DNA of 6,876 bases from an uncultured Lachnospiraceae bacterium (lineage in GTDB: Bacteria > Bacillota > Clostridia > Lachnospirales > Lachnospiraceae), in assembly GCA_902783395.1 (NCBI GenBank), contig CACZRA010000334.1:1-6876 (forward strand), in the 5' to 3' direction. Position numbers and translations under genes: made by a program. The notes beneath the pieces are model-generated. The model saw only the letters and a program-made list of their open reading frames with translations, was not told the origin of the DNA and did not search any database. Below are positions 1 through 5,601 of the stretch, one piece after another. Positions within the stretch are counted from its first letter, which is position 1; each line of letters starts with the position of its first letter.

Positions 1-431
1 AGCAGATGAATGATTATGTGAAGGTGATAGGTCCCAGTGTATGGATCGTGCTGGGAGCTATCATCGTATTTCTTCTCGGCGTGATCATATGGGGCATATT
101 CGGAAGGCTTGAGACTACCGACAGGACGGTGGCGATAGTCGATGACGGTCTTGCGGTATGCTATGTTCCGAAGGATGCGGCGGACGGTATAGACAGGAGC
201 AGCACACTCCGTATCGGCGGAGAGGATGTTGATATCATTTCCGTCTCTACCGTACCTGTGCAGGCTTCGGGTGTATATGACGCCCTGACACTTGAGGATC
301 TCGGTTATACCGGCTACGAGATGATCTATCCGGTCACGGCGAGATCCAATCTTCCCGACGGTTCCTACAGCTCTGAGCTTTTCATAGAGCAGATACATCC
401 CATGTCCTTCATAACGGGCGAGGGAGACTGA
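1..431 (+). CDS. HlyD-like adaptor of an NHLM-type peptide exporter, 5'-truncated by the window edge
   Basis: This is the C-terminal part of a bitopic membrane adaptor that would join the two ABC proteins downstream in exporting a peptide. Counting from the ATG at position 6, a hydrophobic segment lies at about residues 12-32 (WIVLGAIIVFLLGVIIW), followed by about 108 residues predicted outside the membrane and rich in short beta-strand-like stretches, ending in a strand pattern (SELFIEQIHPMSFI) typical of HlyD-type C-termini. The ATG at 6 is probably internal: the frame is open to the left edge, reads Gln at 3-5, and the resulting QMNDYVKV matches the stretch that normally precedes the membrane helix in NHLM adaptors. 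The start is therefore probably upstream. No long coiled-coil hairpin is present, fitting a cell without an outer membrane. The next gene starts 1 nt after this stop, so translation is likely coupled. Family assignment rests on recall of family sequences plus context. Confidence 0.82.
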   Translation, partial: QMNDYVKVIGPSVWIVLGAIIVFLLGVIIWGIFGRLETTDRTVAIVDDGLAVCYVPKDAADGIDRSSTLRIGGEDVDIISVSTVPVQASGVYDALTLEDLGYTGYEMIYPVTARSNLPDGSYSSELFIEQIHPMSFITGEGD

Positions 432-432
432 C

Positions 433-2589
433 ATGGGAAAAAAGAAACCTGTAAAGGTTCCCATGGTAATGCAGCTGGAGGCGCTTGAATGCGGCGCCGC
501 CTGTCTTTGCATGATCCTTGCATATTACGGTAAGTGGGTCCCTCTGGAGCAGGTCAGGTCTGACTGCGGTGTCTCAAGGGACGGTTCAAAGGCGAAAAAC
601 ATCCTTATTGCTGCCAGAAGCTACGGGCTTGAGGCGGACGGGTACCGCCTTGAGGTTGACAATCTGAAGCAGGAGGCTGTCTTCCCCTGCATCATTCACT
701 GGAACTTCAATCATTTTGTAGTGCTCGACGGGTTTAAGGGGAACTATGCCTTTTTGAACGATCCCGCAAGAGGCAAGGTCAGGATCCCGATGGAAGAGTT
801 TGATACCGCGTTCACGGGGATCTGCCTGATGTTTGAGCCGAAGGAGGGCTTTGTAAAGGAAGGGAAGCAGAAGAGCGTCATGTCCTTTGCGGTGGAGCGT
901 ATGAAGGGAGCATGGAGCGCGGCGGCTTTTGTTGCGGTCGTCGGTGTCACTACCTCGCTTATGCAGATCATCACCCCGGGCTTTTCAAGGGTCTTTATAG
1001 ACAGGCTTTTGTCCGGGCGCAATCCGGAATGGACTTATCCCTTTATCGCGGCACTGTCGGTCTTTTCGGCGGTGGAGATCATTGTCCTGGGCGTACAGGA
1101 GGCCTATTCGCTGAAGATAAACGGTAAGCTTGCGATAGTGGGTAATTCCACCTATATGTGGAAGGTCTTAAGGATGCCCATGGAGTTCTTCAGCCAGAGG
1201 ATGGCGGGAGATATCCAGCAGAGGCAGATCACGAACGCGAGCATTGCGTCAACCCTCGTGGATCAGTTTGCTCCCCTGCTGCTCAATGCCTTCATGATGG
1301 TGTTTTATCTTGTCGTAATGATGAGCTACAGCGTGCCTCTTACACTTGTGGGTTTATTTTCCATAGCCCTCAATATGCTGATATCCAGCATCGTATCCGC
1401 GAAGAGGGTCAATATTACAAGGGTCCAGATGAGGGACGAGGGAAAGCTCGCCGGCGCTACGACAAACGGGATAGAGCTTATTGAAACCCTGAAATCCGCG
1501 GGAGCTGAGAATGGCTTCTTCGAGAAATGGGCAGGCTTCCAGGCAAGCGTTAATACCCAGCAGATGAAGTTCTTTGATCTGGATCAGTATCTTGGCCAGC
1601 TGCCGACACTTATTTCAATGATCACTTCAAATATAATCCTCATCGCAGGCGTATATCTCGCAATGAACGGAAGGTTCACGATAGGTATGATCACGGCATT
1701 CATGGGATACCTGACGAGCTTCACCACCCCTGCGACGGATCTTATCGCTACGAGCCAGTCCCTTCAGGAGATGAGGACCCAGATGGAGAGGATCGATGAT
1801 GTCATGAAGTACAGGGATGATCCCGCATTCAGGGAAACTCCCGTAGATGAGGGTGCGGACTACGCGAAGATAGCGGGCCGTGTCGAGATGAAGCATGTGA
1901 CCTTCGGTTATTCAAAGCTCGAAAAGCCTCTGATAAATGATTTTAATATGTCCATAAAGCCCGGAGGCTGCGTGGCCTTCGTCGGAATGTCGGGCTGCGG
2001 AAAGTCTACGCTTTCAAAGCTCATATCGGGACTGTACCAGCCCTGGGACGGAGAGATACTGTTTGACGGGAAAAGGATGGATGAGATTGACAGGAGCATT
2101 TTCACAGGATCTCTTGCCGTCGTTGATCAGGACATAATCCTTTATGAGGATACGATCTCCAATAATATAAAAATGTGGGATAAGTCCATAGAGGACTTTG
2201 AGATGATACTTGCCGCGAGAGACGCGCAGATACATGACGACATCATACAGCGCGACGGCGGTTACGAGTATGTGCTGAGTGAGGGAGGAAAGGATTTCTC
2301 GGGAGGGCAGAGACAGAGGCTTGAGATAGCGCGTGTCCTTGCGCAGGATCCCACGATCATCATCCTGGATGAGGCCACCTCGGCACTGGATGCCAAGACC
2401 GAGCACGAGGTGGTGAGTGCCATACGTGCGAGGGGGATAACCTGCATAGTCATAGCGCACAGGCTGTCCACCATAAGGGACAGTGACGAGATCATCGTCA
2501 TGGACCGCGGTGAGGTCATGGAGCGCGGAACACATGAAGAACTCTACGCAAAAGGCGGGCTGTACACACAGCTGGTAACTAATGAATAA
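433..2589 (+). CDS. NHLM-type peptidase C39/ABC exporter (permease-ATPase with leader peptidase)
   Basis: This 718-residue protein cuts double-glycine leaders and exports the released peptide across the cytoplasmic membrane. Residues 1-135 are a peptidase C39 domain with all expected active-site residues: Gln14 (oxyanion), Cys20 in ECGAAC, His94 in NHFVVL and Asp110 in NDPA. About six membrane helices follow between residues 160 and 440. The C-terminal ATPase has Walker A GMSGCGKST (518-526), signature FSGGQRQR (622-629), Walker B ending in Asp646-Glu647 with the D-loop SALD, and the switch His676. Length and domain order are normal for the peptidase-containing partner of NHLM systems. The start has a good ribosome binding site (AGGGAG, 421-426, 6-nt spacer) and lies 1 nt after the adaptor stop. 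All sites look functional. The nearby precursor at 5016 has a leader suited to this peptidase. The exact substrate is inferred from context. Confidence 0.96.
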   Translation: MGKKKPVKVPMVMQLEALECGAACLCMILAYYGKWVPLEQVRSDCGVSRDGSKAKNILIAARSYGLEADGYRLEVDNLKQEAVFPCIIHWNFNHFVVLDGFKGNYAFLNDPARGKVRIPMEEFDTAFTGICLMFEPKEGFVKEGKQKSVMSFAVERMKGAWSAAAFVAVVGVTTSLMQIITPGFSRVFIDRLLSGRNPEWTYPFIAALSVFSAVEIIVLGVQEAYSLKINGKLAIVGNSTYMWKVLRMPMEFFSQRMAGDIQQRQITNASIASTLVDQFAPLLLNAFMMVFYLVVMMSYSVPLTLVGLFSIALNMLISSIVSAKRVNITRVQMRDEGKLAGATTNGIELIETLKSAGAENGFFEKWAGFQASVNTQQMKFFDLDQYLGQLPTLISMITSNIILIAGVYLAMNGRFTIGMITAFMGYLTSFTTPATDLIATSQSLQEMRTQMERIDDVMKYRDDPAFRETPVDEGADYAKIAGRVEMKHVTFGYSKLEKPLINDFNMSIKPGGCVAFVGMSGCGKSTLSKLISGLYQPWDGEILFDGKRMDEIDRSIFTGSLAVVDQDIILYEDTISNNIKMWDKSIEDFEMILAARDAQIHDDIIQRDGGYEYVLSEGGKDFSGGQRQRLEIARVLAQDPTIIILDEATSALDAKTEHEVVSAIRARGITCIVIAHRLSTIRDSDEIIVMDRGEVMERGTHEELYAKGGLYTQLVTNE

Positions 2590-2621
2590 TTGATAATTGA
2601 CAATTGATAATTGGAAATTGA
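2588..2621 (+). repeat. AT-rich tandem repeat at the 3' end of the first ABC gene
   Basis: The 12-mer AATTGATAATTG occurs twice exactly (2588-2599 and 2602-2613) with a 14-nt period, followed by a degenerate third unit (GAAATTGA). The first copy overlaps the TAA stop of the first ABC gene by two bases. Short AATTGATAATTG-type runs of this kind are often seen at the edges of dispersed intergenic repeats. Here the run marks the left border of a 151-nt non-coding insert-like block. Its function is not known. Confidence 0.7.
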
Positions 2622-2642
2622 ACAAAGCAACGGAGGCATTGA

Positions 2643-2666
2643 CCGACAAAAGCCTGCTTTTGTCGG
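2643..2666 (+). repeat. Perfect 11-bp inverted repeat between the two ABC genes
   Basis: CCGACAAAAGC (2643-2653) and GCTTTTGTCGG (2656-2666) are exact reverse complements separated by only CT. In RNA this gives a strong hairpin, with about 10 bp if the loop opens to CCTG. The downstream bases are purine-rich (AGAGGAGG) with no T-run, so it is not a standard intrinsic terminator. It could stabilise or partly attenuate the operon mRNA, or be the core of a palindromic dispersed repeat. Confidence 0.8.
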
Positions 2667-2717
2667 AGAGGAGGAGTGACGCAGCGGAGGTGAGGGCTGA
2701 GCCTGCGAAGCCCGAAC

Positions 2718-2723
2718 AAGGAG
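2718..2723 (+). promoter_or_regulatory. Poorly spaced ribosome binding site of the second ABC gene
   Basis: AAGGAG is the only strong Shine-Dalgarno match upstream of the ATG at 2741, but it ends 17 nt before it, against about 5-9 nt for the other genes here. An in-frame TAG at 2726-2728 rules out an upstream start. The start at 2741 is supported by the family-typical N-terminus MGWFDEQIKQRK. Translation of this gene may therefore be weak or depend on RNA folding. Confidence 0.45.
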
Positions 2724-2740
2724 CGTAGTCAACGACGACG

Positions 2741-4918
2741 ATGGGTTGGTTTGACGAGCAGATAAAGCAGAGAAAACTGAATGATGACAGACAGTTCGCG
2801 GGGGCCTTTGCGCACATGGCATCGGCCGTCATGGGCGAGCGTGTCCTTACGGCCTACGTTGACAGCAGCATGTTCACCAAGAATGCCATCGAGGACGTGC
2901 TGAAGAGCTTCCACCTCGTTCCGGGAAAGGTACCTGACAGGATAGAAGATCCCGAGGAACAGATGGAATATATGCTGAGACCGCACGGGATCATGTACAG
3001 GAGGGTAAACCTTACCGAGGGCTGGTATAAGGATGCCTTCGGACCGATGATAGCGAGACGTATAGATGACGGCACCCCGGCAGCCCTTTTGCAGAACGAC
3101 GGAGCATATTACACGTTTTATGATTCGCGTCTGGGGAAGACAAGAAAGATTGACGGGGAGACCGCAAAGCTCTTTGATAAGGATGCTATCTGTTTTTACA
3201 GACCGTTCCCGCTGAAATCCCTTTCCATAAGAGATTTCCTCAGATACATCATGAAGACCGTATCTACGAGAGACCAGATCGCGATCATAGCCGCGACGGC
3301 GATGGTGACTCTTATAGGTACGATGATGCCGAGATTCCAGAACCTGCTCTTTAAGAACGTGCTGCTTAAGGGCAATTTCGACGTGCTTATGGCAGCGGCC
3401 GCGTTCTTTGTCTCATTCTCGGTTTCGCTGACATTGTTTACGGTCGTAAAGACCATGATACTGAACCGGATAATGACCAAGGCCGAGTTTTCGGTGGAGG
3501 CAGCGGTGATGATGAGAGTGCTGTCTATGCCGGCGGATTTCTTCCGGCCGTACGGTACAGGAGAGCTGTCGCAGCGCGTACAGTACATGACCAGCCTGAC
3601 CCAGAATATCATGAACGTGATCTATTCAACGGGACTTACGGCTCTCATGTCGCTCATATATGTCGTACAGATCAGACGGTTCGCGCCGGGGCTCATAGTA
3701 CCCGCGCTGGGGATAATATTCGCGACGATAGCAGCCACGGTCATCCTTTCGTTCCTGTCGCTGCGCATATCGAGGCAGAGGATGGAAAAAGGCACCAAGG
3801 TATCAAGCCTCTCCTACGCGATCATATCCGGACTGCAGAAGATAAAGCTTTCGGGTGCCGAAAAGAGGGCCTTCGCAAAGTGGGCGGGTACCTATTCCGA
3901 GGAGGCTGCGCTGGAGTATGATCTTCCGTGGTATCTCATGATAGCGGGGACGATACCTACGGCGATCGGGATCATCGGAACAGTAGTCATTTATTTCTTT
4001 GCGATAGAGACCAAGGTCCAGGCGGCGGATTATTATTCGTTCAATACGGCTTACGGTATGGTGATGGCGGCCTTCCAGTCCATGGCGGGGATAGCGGTGG
4101 TGATCGCGCAGATAAAGGCCATTCTTGACATGGCAAAGCCCATTATGGAGGCGGTCCCCGAGGTGGCGGAGGACAAGGAGATGATCTCCCATATATCGGG
4201 AGGAGTGGAGCTGTCACACGTATCCTTCAGATATAAGGAGGGATCACCGCTCATAATAAAGGATCTGAGCCTCAAGATCCGCTCCGGCCAGTATGTTGCC
4301 ATAGTAGGGCGCACGGGCTGCGGAAAATCAACGCTGATGCGGCTGCTTTTAGGCTTTGAAAAGCCTGAAAAGGGCGCTATCTATTTTGACGGCAAGGATC
4401 TGAGAAAGCTGGATCTTAAGTCACTCCGTCGCAAGATCGGTGTGGTGATGCAGAACGGGAGGCTTATCGCGGGGAGCATATTCGAGAATGTAGCGATAGC
4501 ATGCCCGAACCTTACCATGGATGAGGCATGGACCGCGTGCGAGCTCGCGGGGATAGCCGATGACATCAGGCAGATGCCCATGGGGATGCATACCATGGTG
4601 GCAGAGGGCAGCGGAGGCATATCCGGGGGCCAGAGACAGAGGATAATGATAGCAAGGGCCATAGCCGGAAAGCCCCGTGTGCTCATGTTTGACGAGGCAA
4701 CCTCGGCTCTTGATAACAAGACGCAGAAGCAGGTCACCGAGGCGCTGGATTCGCTTAAGTGTACGAGGATAGTCATAGCGCACAGGCTTTCTACGATAAA
4801 GCAATGTGACAGGATACTGGTGCTTGACGGCGGGAATATCATCGAGGACGGGACGTATGATGAGCTGATCGCGGCAAACGGCTTTTTTGCGGAGCTGGTT
4901 GAAAGACAGAGGGTCTGA
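2741..4918 (+). CDS. NHLM-type ABC exporter, second permease-ATPase subunit without peptidase
   Basis: This 725-residue protein is the usual partner of the peptidase-containing ABC protein in NHLM exporters and probably forms a heterodimer with it. The N-terminus (MGWFDEQIKQRKLNDD) is characteristic. Residues 1-165 form a cytosolic domain; its later part (about 105-155) resembles the end of a C39 domain, with Asp128 in YDSRLGKTRKI in the place of the catalytic Asp, but no matching Cys or His, so it should be inactive. About six membrane helices lie between residues 175 and 460. The ATPase has Walker A GRTGCGKST (523-531), signature ISGGQRQR (Ser628, Gln631), Walker B Asp651-Glu652 and His681, so both ATP sites of the heterodimer could be competent. 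It follows a repeat-like block rather than abutting the previous gene. No terminator follows it, so transcription can run into the cargo gene. Confidence 0.95.
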   Translation: MGWFDEQIKQRKLNDDRQFAGAFAHMASAVMGERVLTAYVDSSMFTKNAIEDVLKSFHLVPGKVPDRIEDPEEQMEYMLRPHGIMYRRVNLTEGWYKDAFGPMIARRIDDGTPAALLQNDGAYYTFYDSRLGKTRKIDGETAKLFDKDAICFYRPFPLKSLSIRDFLRYIMKTVSTRDQIAIIAATAMVTLIGTMMPRFQNLLFKNVLLKGNFDVLMAAAAFFVSFSVSLTLFTVVKTMILNRIMTKAEFSVEAAVMMRVLSMPADFFRPYGTGELSQRVQYMTSLTQNIMNVIYSTGLTALMSLIYVVQIRRFAPGLIVPALGIIFATIAATVILSFLSLRISRQRMEKGTKVSSLSYAIISGLQKIKLSGAEKRAFAKWAGTYSEEAALEYDLPWYLMIAGTIPTAIGIIGTVVIYFFAIETKVQAADYYSFNTAYGMVMAAFQSMAGIAVVIAQIKAILDMAKPIMEAVPEVAEDKEMISHISGGVELSHVSFRYKEGSPLIIKDLSLKIRSGQYVAIVGRTGCGKSTLMRLLLGFEKPEKGAIYFDGKDLRKLDLKSLRRKIGVVMQNGRLIAGSIFENVAIACPNLTMDEAWTACELAGIADDIRQMPMGMHTMVAEGSGGISGGQRQRIMIARAIAGKPRVLMFDEATSALDNKTQKQVTEALDSLKCTRIVIAHRLSTIKQCDRILVLDGGNIIEDGTYDELIAANGFFAELVERQRV

Positions 4919-4924
4919 CAGGGA

Positions 4925-4953
4925 TTGCCATATTCCGATCTGCTTCGTATAAA
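4925..4953 (+). promoter_or_regulatory. Sigma-A-type promoter of the cargo gene
   Basis: The -35 box TTGCCA (4925-4930, 5 of 6 consensus bases) and -10 box TATAAA (4948-4953, 5 of 6) are separated by exactly 17 nt. Transcription would start near 4960, giving an A-rich unstructured leader of about 55 nt before the ATG at 5016. The promoter lies just after the stop of the second ABC gene, so the cargo can be made in excess over the transporter, as is common for exported peptides. Confidence 0.7.
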
Positions 4954-4986
4954 CAAGTAGAAAAGAAAATAAAGAAAATAAACATA

Positions 4987-5000
4987 AAACAAGTTTGTTT
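4987..5000 (+). repeat. Small AT-rich inverted repeat before the cargo ribosome binding site
   Basis: AAACAA (4987-4992) and TTGTTT (4995-5000) are reverse complements around GT, directly before the Shine-Dalgarno sequence. The hairpin would be weak. It may be an operator half-site pair or chance in A-rich DNA. Confidence 0.25.
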
Positions 5001-5003
5001 GGA

Positions 5004-5009
5004 AAGGAG
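5004..5009 (+). promoter_or_regulatory. Ribosome binding site that fixes the cargo start
   Basis: AAGGAG ends 6 nt before the ATG at 5016. This selects 5016 rather than the in-frame TTG at 4995, which would sit upstream of this site and add seven residues not expected in a double-glycine leader. Confidence 0.85.
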
Positions 5010-5015
5010 ATCATT

Positions 5016-5267
5016 ATGTCGGACAAAATCGAAAAGATCAGCGAGAGCTCAATGGAAGAGATCGGCGGAGGCGTTATCTTCAATGCTATCAATATAAGCG
5101 GTGCTGACAGGAACAATCCCTGGGAAGTAATTGACGATACCACGGGAAATACGCTGGGCAGGTTTCCGAGCAGGGAGGATGCCATAAACGCAGCTTCGGC
5201 TAACGGAAAGAACTGGTCTGAGGTAGACTGGAACGAAGTTCAGAAGCTCCGTGCAAATCACAATTAA
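5016..5267 (+). CDS. Double-glycine-leader precursor, predicted exporter cargo
   Basis: This 83-residue protein is the likely substrate of the adjacent exporter. The N-terminus MSDKIEKISESSMEEIGGG is a typical short double-glycine leader. Placing the cut after Gly19 puts Ile16 at -4, Met13 at -7 and Ile8 at -12, the hydrophobic positions recognised by C39 peptidases; a cut after Gly18 would put charged residues at -4 and -12. The product (residues 20-83, 64 residues) has no cysteine, three tryptophans (36, 67, 72) and a pattern suggesting a beta-hairpin (PWEVIDDTTGNTLGRF, 35-50) followed by two helices (about 52-63 and 68-81). It looks more like a small folded domain than a lanthipeptide or thiopeptide core, and no maturation enzyme is in view. 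It has its own promoter, a strong ribosome binding site and a terminator. Whether it is a bacteriocin, a signal or something else cannot be read from the sequence. Confidence 0.86.
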   Translation: MSDKIEKISESSMEEIGGGVIFNAINISGADRNNPWEVIDDTTGNTLGRFPSREDAINAASANGKNWSEVDWNEVQKLRANHN

Positions 5268-5311
5268 ACCGGGATCAGAACGGTCGGACGTTGAAGAGCG
5301 CAGGATAACGT

Positions 5312-5348
5312 AAAAAGCAGGGGTGCCAAAAGGCATCCCTGCTTTTTT
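5312..5348 (+). terminator. Strong intrinsic terminator after the cargo gene
   Basis: AAAAAGCAGGGGTGCC (5312-5327) pairs with 5332-5347 over 16 bp, with one G-T wobble and an AAAA loop, and ends in a six-T run (5343-5348). A second T-run follows at 5354-5360. The A-run at the left foot means the hairpin could also stop transcription from the opposite strand. It separates the cargo unit from the kinase gene. Confidence 0.93.
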
Positions 5349-5391
5349 CCCGCTTTTTTTACATTAGGACTATGCAGAATGGGATCTTAGA

Positions 5392-5399
5392 TATAAAAT
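5392..5399 (+). promoter_or_regulatory. Candidate -10 box for the kinase transcript
   Basis: TATAAAAT sits between the terminator and the structured leader and would start RNA near 5406, just before the first paired element of the leader at 5416. No good -35 box lies at the right distance (TATGCA at 5371-5376 is the best), so this is a weak call. Confidence 0.3.
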
Positions 5400-5410
5400 A
5401 TCCTATGTGA

Positions 5411-5515
5411 GTCTGCGTGCAGGTTCTGCCGCCGATGAAATACAGCTTCGTGACACAAAGCCGGCAGGCTCCCCCAACCTACGGACGGGGGAAAGGCAGC
5501 GGGGCACGATGTATG
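5411..5515 (+). promoter_or_regulatory. Structured kinase leader resembling a cyclic-di-GMP-I (GEMM) riboswitch aptamer
   Basis: The region 5349-5601 has no convincing gene. Its GC-rich core has blocks in the same order as the cyclic-di-GMP-I aptamer: GUGCAGG (5417-5423), GACACAAAGCC (5452-5462; the family has GACGCAAAGCC) and AGGCAGCGGGGC (5494-5505; the Vibrio Vc2 aptamer has AGGUAGCGGGGU). The closing helix CGTGC/GCACG (5416-5420 with 5504-5508) and the second hairpin TCCCCC/GGGGGA (5470-5475 with 5487-5492) can form. The bases matching the ligand-contacting G, A and C of Vc2 seem kept. Weak point: the hairpin expected between the first two blocks, normally with a GAAA loop, pairs poorly here although GAAA is present at 5437-5440. 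No terminator lies between it and the ATG, so any control would act on translation. Comparison is from memory. Confidence 0.42.
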
Positions 5516-5593
5516 GAAGTAAACTGTCATATGGGAAAAGTCTTGAAATCTGCCGCGGGATCGGTCCGTGACGGATGTCTGGCAAAGGGATAT

Positions 5594-5598
5594 GGGAG
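5594..5598 (+). promoter_or_regulatory. Ribosome binding site of the kinase gene
   Basis: GGGAG ends only 3 nt before the ATG at 5602, closer than normal; AAAGGG at 5584-5589 is a second, more distant candidate. The GGGAG is complementary to CTCCC at 5469-5473, which otherwise belongs to the second leader hairpin, so masking of this site by the leader is possible. Confidence 0.5.
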
Positions 5599-5601
5599 AT
5601 C

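Larger units (their letters stand above)
2590..2740 (+). other. Repeat-like intergenic block splitting the two ABC genes
   Basis: This 151-nt stretch holds no convincing gene. From left to right it contains the AT-rich tandem repeat, the perfect inverted repeat, a purine-rich stretch (GGAGAGGAGGAG), and a second smaller hairpin (GGGCT 2694-2698 with AGCCC 2709-2713), ending in CAACGACGACG directly before the ATG at 2741. Abrupt composition changes, palindromes and its position between genes that are normally close together suggest a small inserted element such as a REP- or MITE-like sequence. No terminal inverted repeat or target duplication could be confirmed by eye. Confidence 0.5.

Noticed and set aside
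6..8. ATG at 6 as the true start of the adaptor
   Set aside because: The frame is open to the window edge, there is no room for a ribosome binding site, and QMNDYVKV fits the interior of the family just before the membrane helix.
2643..2666. Inverted repeat as an intrinsic terminator between the ABC genes
   Set aside because: The bases after the stem are AGAGGAGG, with no T-run on either side to release RNA polymerase.
2014..2832. 272-codon open frame on the minus strand across the first ABC gene end and the repeat block
   Set aside because: It is antisense to conserved ATPase motifs and its translation has no domain features. It is an open antisense frame, not a gene.
4995..5015. TTG at 4995 as the cargo start
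   Set aside because: The strong AAGGAG at 5004-5009 lies downstream of it and is correctly spaced for the ATG at 5016.
4421..5185. 254-codon minus-strand open frame over the second ABC gene and cargo gene
   Set aside because: It is antisense to the ATPase domain, a promoter and the cargo, and has no recognisable protein features.
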